DNA from: Oscillospiraceae bacterium
Lineage (GTDB): Bacteria > Bacillota > Clostridia > Oscillospirales > Oscillospiraceae
Direction of reading: 5' to 3'
Assembly: GCA_017405865.1 (NCBI GenBank)
Contig: JAFQZN010000035.1
Coordinates: 1 to 49,761 of the forward strand
Length of the DNA: 49,761 nucleotides
Shown: in pieces, positions 34,384-42,808 of the stretch
Numbering within the stretch: the stretch's first letter is position 1
How the letters are laid out: every line of letters begins with the position of its first letter
The notes under the pieces: generated by a model
What the model saw: the letters and a program-made list of their open reading frames with translations, nothing else
Database searches by the model: none
Told to the model about the DNA's origin: nothing
Made by a program: the position numbers and the translations under genes

Positions 34384-34917
34384 TTATTTTGCCACCAGCA
34401 CTGCGTCGGCGGGAACGTCGTGCGGTTCTGCCTCTATCGCAGCAAGCAGCTGAAAGCCGTAGCACAGCGCGACGGTCGGGTGGTCTTTTTCCCGTGCGAG
34501 GAAACGGTCGTAGTAGCCGCCGCCGTAGCCGAGGCGGTGTCCCGTGCGGTCAAACGCCAGCCCGGGCAGCAGGACAAGCGCGGTCGGATCGTCCGCCTCC
34601 TGCCCGTTCACCGGCTCCAAAATGCCGAATGCGCCCGTCCGCAGCTTTGTATTATCATCGAGGGAGAAAAAGCGCAGCTCGCTTCCGCACACCCTCGGCG
34701 CGCACACGCGCTTGCCGTCCTTTCTTGCCTGGGCGACGATGCCGTCCGTCCGCACCTCCCGATTCGCGCTCAGGTAGACGTAGAGCGTCTTTGCCGCGCG
34801 GTAGAGCGGATGGGCAAAGAGCTGCCTTGCCAACTCGTCCGACGCTGCGGTGATCTTTTCCTCCCGCATTTCGCGTCTTCTCCCCAGCATTTCCTGCCGA
34901 AGGCTGTCCTTATCCAT
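34384..34917 (-). CDS. 5-formyltetrahydrofolate cyclo-ligase
   Basis: ATP-dependent conversion of 5-formyl-THF to 5,10-methenyl-THF in one-carbon metabolism. The 177 residues include [10 protein letters not shown] (substrate region), [20 protein letters not shown] and [20 protein letters not shown], the family core, and a C-terminal [10 protein letters not shown]. Start chosen at 34917 because GAGGT lies 7 nt upstream. The gene has its own promoter and is monocistronic. Confidence 0.93.
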   Translation of the reverse strand: MDKDSLRQEMLGRRREMREEKITAASDELARQLFAHPLYRAAKTLYVYLSANREVRTDGIVAQARKDGKRVCAPRVCGSELRFFSLDDNTKLRTGAFGILEPVNGQEADDPTALVLLPGLAFDRTGHRLGYGGGYYDRFLAREKDHPTVALCYGFQLLAAIEAEPHDVPADAVLVAK

Positions 34918-34935
34918 TCCCCTCACCTCATTGAC

Positions 34936-34964
34936 AGTATAGCGATATGCCCGTTCTCTGTCAA
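34936..34964 (-). promoter_or_regulatory. Promoter of the 5-formyl-THF cyclo-ligase gene
   Basis: Minus-strand TTGACA, 17-nt spacer, TATACT. Confidence 0.75.
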
Positions 34965-34978
34965 TTCAAAAATACATA

Positions 34979-35007
34979 TTGCGACATAATGCGACATAGT
35001 GTATAAT
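34979..35007 (+). promoter_or_regulatory. Promoter of the lipid-kinase-like gene
   Basis: TTGCGA, 17-nt spacer, TATAAT. GCGACATA occurs twice, 10 bp apart, across the -35 and spacer, possibly a binding site for a regulator. Confidence 0.65.
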
Positions 35008-35036
35008 AGAGAAAACCAAAAAGGAAGGTGCATAGA

Positions 35037-35900
35037 ATGACCTATCACGTTCTGTTCAATCCCCTTGCCGGAAACGGCGCAGGCGCGGAGGTGGCGAAGC
35101 AGCTGAAAATGGAAAACGCCGAGGTCAAATTCCACGACGTGACGAAGCTCGACGGCTACGCTTCTTTCCTGCGTTCGATCGCTCCCGACGACGGCGTGAT
35201 CCTGACCGGCGGCGACGGCACGATCAACCGCTTCGTCAACGAGACGGAGGGAATGGACATTCCAAACGACATCCTCTATTATGCCGTCGGCACGGGCAAC
35301 GATTTCCTGAACGATCTGGGGAAAAAGGTCGGCGAGCCGCCCTTCTCCATCAAGAAATACCTTCGCGATCTGCCGACCGTGACGGTCAAGGGCAAGACCT
35401 GCCGCTTCCTCAACGGCATCGGCTACGGCATCGACGGCTACTGCTGCGAGGTCGGAGATCAGCTGCGCGAGAAGTCGGACAAGCCCGTCAACTACGCCGC
35501 GATCGCCATCAAGGGTCTGCTCTTCCACTTCAAGCCCGCCGACGCGATCATCACTGTGGACGGCAGGGAGTACAAGTTCAGAAAGGTCTGGCTTGCGCCG
35601 ACGATGCACGGCCGTTTCTACGGCGGCGGCATGATGATCGCCCCGCAGCAGGACCGCCTGAACGCCGAGCGCACGGTCACGGTGTCCGTCCTCTGCGGCT
35701 CTGGCAAGCTCAAGACGCTGATGGTCTTCCCGTCCATTTTCAAGGGCGAGCACGTGAAGCACACCGAGATGTGCAAAACGCTGACCGGGCACGAGATCAC
35801 GGTGAAGTTCAACCGTCCGACCGCCCTGCAGATCGACGGCGAGACGGTGCGCGGCGTGACGGAATACTCGGTCACAAGCAAGGCGCCGATCCACGTATAA
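35037..35900 (+). CDS. Diacylglycerol/lipid kinase-family protein
   Basis: A 287-residue DagK_cat-family protein, relatives of which phosphorylate diacylglycerol or other lipids. It has MTYHVLFNPLAGNGAGAEVA (phosphate-binding NPxAGxG), the GGDGT motif at 58-62 (LTGGDGTINRFVNE) and VGTGNDFLNDLG. The C-terminal beta domain has FRKVWLAPTMHGRFYGGGMM and ends in RPTALQIDGETVRG, a conserved family ending. AAGGAAGG precedes the ATG. Confidence 0.9.
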   Translation: MTYHVLFNPLAGNGAGAEVAKQLKMENAEVKFHDVTKLDGYASFLRSIAPDDGVILTGGDGTINRFVNETEGMDIPNDILYYAVGTGNDFLNDLGKKVGEPPFSIKKYLRDLPTVTVKGKTCRFLNGIGYGIDGYCCEVGDQLREKSDKPVNYAAIAIKGLLFHFKPADAIITVDGREYKFRKVWLAPTMHGRFYGGGMMIAPQQDRLNAERTVTVSVLCGSGKLKTLMVFPSIFKGEHVKHTEMCKTLTGHEITVKFNRPTALQIDGETVRGVTEYSVTSKAPIHV

Positions 35901-35910
35901 TCAAGAACAG

Positions 35911-35969
35911 AAAAAGGCTGTGAAGAACGGGAGCGGATCTGCTCCCGTTCTTCACAGCCTCATTATTTT
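35911..35969 (+). terminator. Long hairpin terminator after the lipid-kinase-like gene
   Basis: A perfect 20-bp stem (35915-35934 with 35941-35960, opening AGGCTGTGAAG) closed by GGATCT, followed by an AT-rich run. Confidence 0.8.
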
Positions 35970-35991
35970 ATTCTTCCGGCTCTTTTTCCGC

Positions 35992-36147
35992 TAATACTAA
36001 AATTCAATTAGAATATTTAATTGAATTTTGCTGTGCTGCGCACAGCCTTTTCAGCGCAACGCGCTGAAAAGCCGTCTCATGCAGACTTCGACGCGCCCTC
36101 GGCGCTATAAAATGCTTTTTGAAGCATTTTATCGAAGTCTAGTATAA
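35992..36147 (-). mobile_element. MITE-like hairpin element, copy 2 (complete)
   Basis: A 156-bp element without coding capacity. Its ends form an imperfect terminal inverted repeat: TAATACTAAAATTCAATTA (35992-36010) against the reverse of 36129-36147, 14 of 19 matching. Internal stems: 36001-36010/36018-36027, 36030-36036/36040-36046, 36047-36057/36061-36071, and 36083-36091/36132-36140 enclosing 36093-36097/36101-36105 and 36107-36117/36122-36132 as a three-way junction. Copy 1 is at 1-143 and a fragment at 49477-49502. The right end overlaps the last codons and stop of the YfhO gene. Confidence 0.85.
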
Positions 36148-38895
36148 ACCCTCCGGTTTCTCCTTCGGCGGGTCGGGGAAGAGAACGAATTCCTTCTTCC
36201 GATGCAGCCAAAGCAGCGCGATGAAGGTGAGCAGCGCAGCGGCGGAGATCAGGCAGCCGAGGGTCAGTCCCGGCGCGGTATAGCGCAGGGTGATCGAATG
36301 CATCCCCGCCGTGAGCGGGAAGGCGATCACCGCGTCGGTCAGCTTGACGGATTTGTTCGACGGATCGAAGGTCGCCGCAAGCTCCACTTCTTCTCCGTCC
36401 ACCGTTGCCGTCCAGCCCGGCTCGTACGGCACCGAGGTATAGAACAGGCCGTCGCGCCGCGCGTTGATGATGCCGGACAGCTTGGTGTCCGACGCGTCGG
36501 TCAGCTCCCACGCCTCGTCTGCAAGCTCCGCCCAGCCGCGGCGGAAGGCGTAGTCGTCCATCAGCTCGACGTCCGCCGAGAAGACGCCCGATTCGCCCTG
36601 ATCGACGAAGTAGACCAGCGTAATTTCGTCGCCCGCCGAGATCCAGCCGAGGCTGAACATGCTGCGCGCCTTGATATTGCGGTCAAAGAGGTACACGCCG
36701 TTGTGGTAGCAGGACACCGAGCTGACGTTGGTGAAATTCGTCGTCGCGCAGTAAAGGCCGTCCGCTTCCGCACGGTAGACCACGCTCAAGCTGGAGCGTC
36801 CCGCCGCACGGGTGCAGTTGAAGGAATACTGTGTGCCGGACGTGCCGCCCGCCTCCAGCGTGACGTTTTCATCCGAATGGCGCAGCTCCGAATGCTGCAC
36901 GGGAACGTACAGCGGCTCGTGGACCCCGGTCGCCAGCGCGAACATCTCGTTCTGTTCCCAGATTGGATTGTATTTATCCTCCAGCGCGGAAAAATCCGCC
37001 AGCGCCGAATCGGTCATAAAGCCGACCGAGATGAAATAGTCGTTGCGCAGAAGGTTTGTGCTGCCCTCGGTGGCGATCAGGCTGTTGTACTGCGTGTCGC
37101 GATACTGTCCGTCGCGGTCGAGCAGGTATTTGATGCCGCACATCGCGTTGATAAACGGCGAGGACTCATAGTAGAGGAAGCGGTTGCTCCCCGGCCACGA
37201 CGAGGTGCCGAGCGAGCGCGAGAAGCGATTGAAATTGACATTCGCCGACGAGGTGAAGATCGTCACGCCGTTGTAATTGTTGAGCGCGCCGTCGTTGAGC
37301 GTGTGGGTGTTGGTCGCCTCCGTGCGCCAGAAGAGGGTCTTCCCCTCCTCCAGCTGATTTGCCTTCTCCAGCAGGGTCTGCACCGCCGCGCCGTCCTTCG
37401 GGTAGCCGCTGCGCGAGGTGAACGCGACCTTGTTCGAGCCGACGACAAAGCAGAGGATCATTTCGCAGGAAATGATCGCCGCCAGCAGCGTCAGCGCGAC
37501 GGTGCGGCGCCATTTGCGCTTGCCGTAGATCAGGAAGAAGGCGATCATGCCGGCAAGCACGACAAGCCCCAGAATCACGGATCTCTGTCCGGGCTCCTCC
37601 GCGCCCCAGGCATTCCAGATCAGCAGCCCCGCGAGCGGCACGATGAAAAACAGATACCACTTTTTGAAGCTGTCCATCAGCGTAAAGGCGCGGAAGGCCA
37701 TGCAGATCGTCACGAAGCTGAACAGGAAGCTGAAGCGGTACGGCAGCATATTCGGGAAGTGGAAGCCGTGCCAGACGTAGTCCAGATAGCGGAAGATAAA
37801 GCTCAAAAACAGGAACAGCAGCAGAAAGACGCTGCAGAGCTTTTCGCGCAGGCGGATCTTGCCGCTGCAGCAGAAGCAGATCGCCAGAATGAGCGCGGAT
37901 AAGCCGCAGTATACGTTCGGCAGCCCCTCCATCTTGGTGACGTTGGGCGCGGGCATCAGATTGGTAAAGATCTGCTTTGCCGCATCCCACACCCCGGGCA
38001 GGGTCTGCGTCCAGAGGAAGTGCAGCAGGCTCTCGCCCTCCGGTACGGTGCTGCTGACGCCGCTGGCGATATTCAGGCCAAAAATCGAGACGTCCTTGCT
38101 CTTGGCGGAATTGGTGATTCCCATTGCCTTGAGCGTCGGGATCAGAAGCGCCGCCGCAAGCGCGACGCCGATCAGCGTACAAACGCCGATGCGCAGGAAG
38201 CGCCGCAGGAAGTTCTTCCACCCCTGCCAGCAGACGATGCAGTAGACGATGAAAGTCAGCAACACGAAGATGCAGCAGAAATATGCGATATAGTAGTTGC
38301 ACCACAAAGACAGCGCCAGCGTGATCACGTACAGGCGGAATTTCCCGTCCCGCAGGAGGCAGACCGTCCCCGCGACCAGCAGCGGCAGGAGCGCGAAGGT
38401 GTCCAGCCAGATATTGTTCCAGTAGTAGCCGCAGACCCACGAGCAGAAGGCATACATCAGTCCGAAGAACGCGATGGAAAGATCGTTTCTGCGATAGACG
38501 ATCCGCAGGAAGAGCGCCATGAACAGCCCGGCGCAGGCAATCTTAACAACCGTCAGCAGGGCGAAAAACTCCGTCAGAAGCGAGGCAGGCACCAAAACGC
38601 AAAGCCAGTTTAAGGGGCTTGCCAGATAGTAGGCAAAGAGGGAGGCGTAGCCCGTGCCCATGCCGACGTTCCACGTATACTGCATAGAGCCGCCGGACAG
38701 GAGCTTCTCGCGGAACGCGGAGAAGAACGGATAATACTGGTGCCATTCGTCATGTGCGAGGATCATATTGTCGCCGCACGGATAGACGCCGTCGACGGTA
38801 AATACGATGCACACGATCGCGAAGGGCATCAGAAACGCCAGCAGCAGCGGCAGACGATCTAACCATTTTTTCTTTTTCAACGGGGAAGATTTCAT
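36139..38895 (-). CDS. YfhO-family multispanning membrane protein, first of a tandem pair
   Basis: A 918-residue integral membrane protein of the YfhO family, linked in Firmicutes to glycosylation of wall or lipoteichoic polymers with lipid-linked sugars. The N-terminal half has about a dozen membrane segments and the outward motif HQYYPFFSAFREKLLSGG followed by NVGMGTGYASLFAYYLASPL. The C-terminal 400 residues are an extracellular beta-rich domain (PYEPGWTATVDGEEVELAAT), then one last membrane segment. The start at 38895 follows AGGAGGT. Its stop codon and last two residues are supplied by the MITE-like element. It is paralogous to the next gene. Confidence 0.88.
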   Translation of the reverse strand: MKSSPLKKKKWLDRLPLLLAFLMPFAIVCIVFTVDGVYPCGDNMILAHDEWHQYYPFFSAFREKLLSGGSMQYTWNVGMGTGYASLFAYYLASPLNWLCVLVPASLLTEFFALLTVVKIACAGLFMALFLRIVYRRNDLSIAFFGLMYAFCSWVCGYYWNNIWLDTFALLPLLVAGTVCLLRDGKFRLYVITLALSLWCNYYIAYFCCIFVLLTFIVYCIVCWQGWKNFLRRFLRIGVCTLIGVALAAALLIPTLKAMGITNSAKSKDVSIFGLNIASGVSSTVPEGESLLHFLWTQTLPGVWDAAKQIFTNLMPAPNVTKMEGLPNVYCGLSALILAICFCCSGKIRLREKLCSVFLLLFLFLSFIFRYLDYVWHGFHFPNMLPYRFSFLFSFVTICMAFRAFTLMDSFKKWYLFFIVPLAGLLIWNAWGAEEPGQRSVILGLVVLAGMIAFFLIYGKRKWRRTVALTLLAAIISCEMILCFVVGSNKVAFTSRSGYPKDGAAVQTLLEKANQLEEGKTLFWRTEATNTHTLNDGALNNYNGVTIFTSSANVNFNRFSRSLGTSSWPGSNRFLYYESSPFINAMCGIKYLLDRDGQYRDTQYNSLIATEGSTNLLRNDYFISVGFMTDSALADFSALEDKYNPIWEQNEMFALATGVHEPLYVPVQHSELRHSDENVTLEAGGTSGTQYSFNCTRAAGRSSLSVVYRAEADGLYCATTNFTNVSSVSCYHNGVYLFDRNIKARSMFSLGWISAGDEITLVYFVDQGESGVFSADVELMDDYAFRRGWAELADEAWELTDASDTKLSGIINARRDGLFYTSVPYEPGWTATVDGEEVELAATFDPSNKSVKLTDAVIAFPLTAGMHSITLRYTAPGLTLGCLISAAALLTFIALLWLHRKKEFVLFPDPPKEKPEGLY

Positions 38896-38920
38896 TCTCT
38901 TACCTCCTCTGGGTTTATGG

Positions 38921-38949
38921 AGTATGATTTGCGTCCTTGGCGTTGACAA
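38921..38949 (-). promoter_or_regulatory. Possible promoter carried by a dispersed repeat, upstream of the first yfhO-like gene
   Basis: Minus-strand TTGTCA (inside the repeat), 17-nt spacer, CATACT. The same TTGTCA with AATACT at the same distance occurs at the other copy (29174-29202). Weak -10 box; activity uncertain. Confidence 0.35.
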
Positions 38950-39054
38950 CCCCTCAGTCCTTGCCTTCGGCAAAGCCAGTTCCCCTTGCACAGGGGAGCC
39001 TATCGTGCGGGTCATTCGATAAAGTGTCCCGCATCGAAAGGGACAGATTGCCAC
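38940..39054. repeat. Dispersed repeat, copy B, between the yfhO-like genes
   Basis: Matches the reverse complement of 29071-29184 over its full length. Contains AACCCCTCAGTC, TTGCCTTCGGCAA, a CCCCTTGCACAGGGG hairpin and GGGACAGATTGCCAC. It begins 6 bp after the stop of the upstream yfhO-like gene (minus strand) and fills most of the spacer. Confidence 0.75.
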
Positions 39055-39059
39055 GGTCA

Positions 39060-41828
39060 TCAGCGGGGCTCGGAAGCTGCAGGCGGGTCCGGGAAGAGCG
39101 ATTTTTCCTTCCGGCGCAGGTACAGCAGCGCGCAGAAGACAAACAGGGATACCGCCGAGATCAGCGCGCCGGCAGTCAGTCCCGGCGTCCGGTAGCGCAG
39201 GGTGACCTCGTGCGTTCCCGCGCCGAGCGGGAAGGAGATCACTGCGTCCGTCAGATTGACGGTTTCCGCAGCGGGATCGAAGGTCTGCGCGAGCGCGACC
39301 TCCTCGCCGTCCACGGTTGCCGTCCATCCGGGCTCGTATGGCACAGAGGTGTAAAACAGCCCGTCGTGCAGCGCCGTGACCGTGCCGGAAAGCTCGGTGT
39401 CAGACGCTTTTGTCAGCACCCACGGCTCGTCGGCCAGCGCATGCCAGCCTTGCCAAAGCGCATTTTCGTCCAGCTGCACAACGTCAGCATACAAATATCC
39501 GTACCAGCCGGGATCGACGAAATAGACAAGCTGGATCTCGTCGCCCTCCGACAGCCTGCCGAGGCTGAACGAGCCGCGAGATGAGATATATCGGTCAAAC
39601 CGGAACTGTCCGTTAATATAGACGTAAACCGTGGAGAGATTCGGCAGTCGCGTCGTCGCGTAGCAGAGGCCGTCGGACGGCGCGCGGTAGAACACACTGA
39701 ACGTAGAGCGCCCGGACGCATTGACACAGCTATAGGAGTAATATCGATCCAGCCCTTCATACGGCACGAGCGAGCTTCCCTCGTTCCATGAGAGCAGTTG
39801 CTCACAGGGCAGAGAGACGTACAGCGGTTCCTGTACGCCTGTTGCAAGGCGGAACAGCTCGTTCTGGTCGCGAATCGGATCGTCCGTATTTGCACTCTCG
39901 GAAAATGCGGACAAAGCCGAATCCGCCATGAAGCCGGCGGAAATATAGTAGCTATTGCGCAGCAGATTGACGTTCTCCTCGGTCGCAAGGAGGGTGTTGT
40001 GTACCGGGTCGCGGTACAGCCCTTCGCAGTCGAGCAGATACTGAACGCCGCAGAGCGTATTGGCAAACGGAGAATTCTCCCAATAGAGATACCAGTTGAA
40101 GACCGGCAGGGACGACAAACCGAGCACGGGAGAGAACCGGTTGAAATTCGCGTTGGCGGAGGACGTGAAGATCGAGGCGCCGCGATAGCCGTAGAGCGCG
40201 CCGTCGTTGCGCGACTGCGGGACGGTCAGCTCCGTGCGTCCGAAGCCGTCCGGCGTCTGCGCTGTTTCCAGCAGGGCTTGGATTTCCTTCTCGTCCTTCA
40301 GATATTCGGTTTTTGAGAGATAGTCCGCCTGCTCCACGCCGAAGTGGAAGCAGGAGATCGCCTCGGCGGCGATCACCGCAAACACGATCACAGAGGCAGT
40401 GATCCGGCGCGCCTTCTGCCTGCCGTGGATCAGGAAGGCGGCAACAAGCGCGCAGACGACGGCGATCGCAGCGGTCACGGAGCCAAACTCCGCGTCCCAT
40501 GCGTTCCAGATCAGCAAGCCCGCAACGGGAACGATGATCAAAAGATACCATTTCTTGAAGCTGTCCATCAGCGTGTAGGCGCGGTACGCCATGGCGATCG
40601 TCACAAAGCTGAAGAGGAAGCTGAAGCGGTACGGCAGGCCGTTCGGGAAGTGCAGGCCGTGCCAGAGATAGTCCAGTCTGCGGAAGATGAAGCTCATCAG
40701 CAGGAAAAGCAGCAGGAACACGCTGCACAGCTTCTCGCGCAGACTGACCTTGCCGCAGCAGCAGAAATAGATCGCCAGCACCACGGCGCAGAAGCCGCAG
40801 TAGATATTCGGCAGACCCGCCGGCAGGATCTCGGTGACGGATGGGTCGGGCATGAGGTTGGAGAGGATCGTCCGCGAAGCGCTCCATACGCCGGCAAGAC
40901 CGGTCTCGCCGCCTGCGAGATTTAAGCCCCACTCTCCGTACATCGCTCCGGCGGAGGCATAGGAGTTCTGCATTGCCTTGAGCGTCGGCAGCAGCAGGAC
41001 TGCCGTCAGTCCGAAGGCAAGCAGGGTACACACGCCGATGCGCAGGAAGCGCCGCAGGAGGTTCCTCCACCCCTGCCAGAAGGTAATGCAGTAAGCAAGG
41101 AAGGTCAGCAGGACGAAGATGCAGCTGAAATACGCCAGATAGTAGTTACACCACAGGGACAGCGCCAGCGCGATCACATAAAGGCGATACTTTCCCTCGC
41201 GCAGCAGGCAGACCGTGCCTGCCACCAAAAGCGGCAGCAGGGCGAAGGTGTCCAGCCACATCAGATTCCAGTAGTAGCCCGCCGTCCACGAGCAGAAGGC
41301 GTACAGCAGCGCAAAGAACGCAATGGACAGATCGTTCCTGCGGTAGACGGTTTTGAGGAACAGCGCAAAGAACAGCCCCGCGCAGGCGATCTTCACAACG
41401 GTCAGCAGGGCGTAAAACTCCAAAAGCGCGGAGGACGGCACCAGAACGCAAAGCCAGTTCAGCGGGCTTGCAAGATAGTAGGCGTAGAGGGAGGCGTAGC
41501 CCGTCCCCATGCCGACGTCCCGCGTATACTGCAGGGAGCCGCCGGTCATCAGCTTTTCGCGGAACGCCTTGAAAAACGGATAATACTGCTTCCAGCCGTC
41601 CTGTACCAGGATCGTCTTATCGCCGAAGGGAGAGATCTCCGCAAGCGCAAAGATCACGAGCGCCGCAGCGAACGGCAGGAAAAACGCCAGCAGCAGCGGC
41701 AGCCGACTGCTGTACCGCTTTGCTAACGGCGATCCGGTTTCCGGCGACGGCGCGGCAGCGCTTCTGTTTTTTTCCCTGCCGCTGCCTTTCCTGTATTGTG
41801 ATCTCTTTTTCGATGAGGAAGTTTTCAT
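39060..41828 (-). CDS. YfhO-family multispanning membrane protein, second of a tandem pair
   Basis: A 922-residue paralogue of the neighbouring gene with the same order: basic N terminus (MKTSSSKKRSQYRKGSGREK), membrane bundle with KQYYPFFKAFREKLMTGG and DVGMGTGYASLYAYYLASPL, extracellular C-terminal domain with PYEPGWTATVDGEEVALAQT, and a terminal membrane helix. Membrane segments are nearly identical between the two while the middle of the extracellular domain differs more. Its ATG overlaps the stop of the pyridoxamine kinase gene (ATGA), so the two are cotranslated. Confidence 0.88.
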   Translation of the reverse strand: MKTSSSKKRSQYRKGSGREKNRSAAAPSPETGSPLAKRYSSRLPLLLAFFLPFAAALVIFALAEISPFGDKTILVQDGWKQYYPFFKAFREKLMTGGSLQYTRDVGMGTGYASLYAYYLASPLNWLCVLVPSSALLEFYALLTVVKIACAGLFFALFLKTVYRRNDLSIAFFALLYAFCSWTAGYYWNLMWLDTFALLPLLVAGTVCLLREGKYRLYVIALALSLWCNYYLAYFSCIFVLLTFLAYCITFWQGWRNLLRRFLRIGVCTLLAFGLTAVLLLPTLKAMQNSYASAGAMYGEWGLNLAGGETGLAGVWSASRTILSNLMPDPSVTEILPAGLPNIYCGFCAVVLAIYFCCCGKVSLREKLCSVFLLLFLLMSFIFRRLDYLWHGLHFPNGLPYRFSFLFSFVTIAMAYRAYTLMDSFKKWYLLIIVPVAGLLIWNAWDAEFGSVTAAIAVVCALVAAFLIHGRQKARRITASVIVFAVIAAEAISCFHFGVEQADYLSKTEYLKDEKEIQALLETAQTPDGFGRTELTVPQSRNDGALYGYRGASIFTSSANANFNRFSPVLGLSSLPVFNWYLYWENSPFANTLCGVQYLLDCEGLYRDPVHNTLLATEENVNLLRNSYYISAGFMADSALSAFSESANTDDPIRDQNELFRLATGVQEPLYVSLPCEQLLSWNEGSSLVPYEGLDRYYSYSCVNASGRSTFSVFYRAPSDGLCYATTRLPNLSTVYVYINGQFRFDRYISSRGSFSLGRLSEGDEIQLVYFVDPGWYGYLYADVVQLDENALWQGWHALADEPWVLTKASDTELSGTVTALHDGLFYTSVPYEPGWTATVDGEEVALAQTFDPAAETVNLTDAVISFPLGAGTHEVTLRYRTPGLTAGALISAVSLFVFCALLYLRRKEKSLFPDPPAASEPR

Positions 41829-42667
41829 TTCATATTCTCCTCTACCATTCCGAGCCGCGCCATCAGATACGGCAGGGTCTGCTCAAAATTCACGCCGTAC
41901 CAGCGCGCGTCGCTGTCCTGCGCGGTCACGCGGATGGTCTTGACGACGTAGTCCGCCGCCAGCGCGATCGCCGCAGGCGCGGGCATGCCGAGCGTCAGCG
42001 CGCCTGCGCAGGTCGATGCGAACAGGTCGCCCGTGCCGTAGAAGACGGACGGGATAAACTCCGTATTGTGCAGGCTGAAGCGCCCCGCCGCGTCCATCGC
42101 CGCGACGCCCATATGGTTTTCGTCCATGCGGATGCCCGTCACGATGGCGGTCTTCGCGCCGAGGAGCAGCAGCTTTTCCAGAAGCGCGCGCACGAAGCCC
42201 TCCCCGTGCCGCTCGCAGTAATTCTCCCCTGTCAGCAGGCACGCCTCGGTCACGTTCGGCGTGATCACGTCCGCGCGGCGGCAAAGCTCCTTCATCCGCG
42301 CCGGGAAGTCGGGCGCAAAACCGGGATAGAGCTTGCCGTGATCCGCCATGACCGGGTCGACGAAAACCAGTGCGGCGGCAAAGTCCGCAATCACCTGCTC
42401 CACCAGCGCGACCTGCGCCTCCGAGCCGAGATAGCCCGTGTAGACCGTGTCAAAGCGGACGCCCAGTCTTTTCCAATGCCCGGTGATCGGCTCGATGCTG
42501 TCGGTCAGCTCGCGGCTGTAAAAGCCGTCGAACGCCGTGTGCGCCGAGAGCAGCACCGTCGGCAGGGCGGCGCACTCCAAGCCCATTGCCGACAGCACCG
42601 GCAGCGCGATGCTCTGCGAGCATTTTCCGATGCAGGAAAAGTCCTGAATACTGACAATTCGTTTCAT
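41825..42667 (-). CDS. Pyridoxamine/pyridoxal kinase (PdxK/PdxY type)
   Basis: Phosphorylates B6 vitamers to the 5'-phosphates. The 280 residues follow the ribokinase-like fold: MKRIVSIQDFSCIGKCSQSI, TVLLSAHTAFDGFYSRELTD, FVDPVMADHGKLYPGF, ITPNVTEACLLTGENY, and the anion hole/catalytic base in FYGTGDLFASTCAGAL with the aspartate of GTGD. It leads an operon with the two YfhO-like genes, with no obvious functional link. A TATAAT lies upstream (near 42700) with GAGG 7 nt before the ATG. Confidence 0.92.
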   Translation of the reverse strand: MKRIVSIQDFSCIGKCSQSIALPVLSAMGLECAALPTVLLSAHTAFDGFYSRELTDSIEPITGHWKRLGVRFDTVYTGYLGSEAQVALVEQVIADFAAALVFVDPVMADHGKLYPGFAPDFPARMKELCRRADVITPNVTEACLLTGENYCERHGEGFVRALLEKLLLLGAKTAIVTGIRMDENHMGVAAMDAAGRFSLHNTEFIPSVFYGTGDLFASTCAGALTLGMPAPAAIALAADYVVKTIRVTAQDSDARWYGVNFEQTLPYLMARLGMVEENMK

Positions 42668-42759
42668 ATTTTTTCCTCAATTAACAGATTAGAACTATTA
42701 TACCTCATTTCCGGGAGAAAGAAAAGAGAAATTCTCGCAGTTTTCTTGCCAAACAGCGG

Positions 42760-42788
42760 TTTCAAAACGGGAAATTCTATTGTATAAT
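42760..42788 (+). promoter_or_regulatory. Promoter of the SLC13-like permease gene
   Basis: Weak TTTCAA, 17-nt spacer, good TATAAT; AAAAGGAG follows before the ATG at 42809. Confidence 0.5.
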
Positions 42789-42808
42789 GGGGAAAAGGAG
42801 TTTTCGCC

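Noticed and set aside
36202-37902. 566-codon open frame antisense to the first YfhO-like gene
   Set aside because: Composition typical of a frame shadow (QRRR, RHR repeats); the membrane protein on the other strand is conserved with its paralogue.
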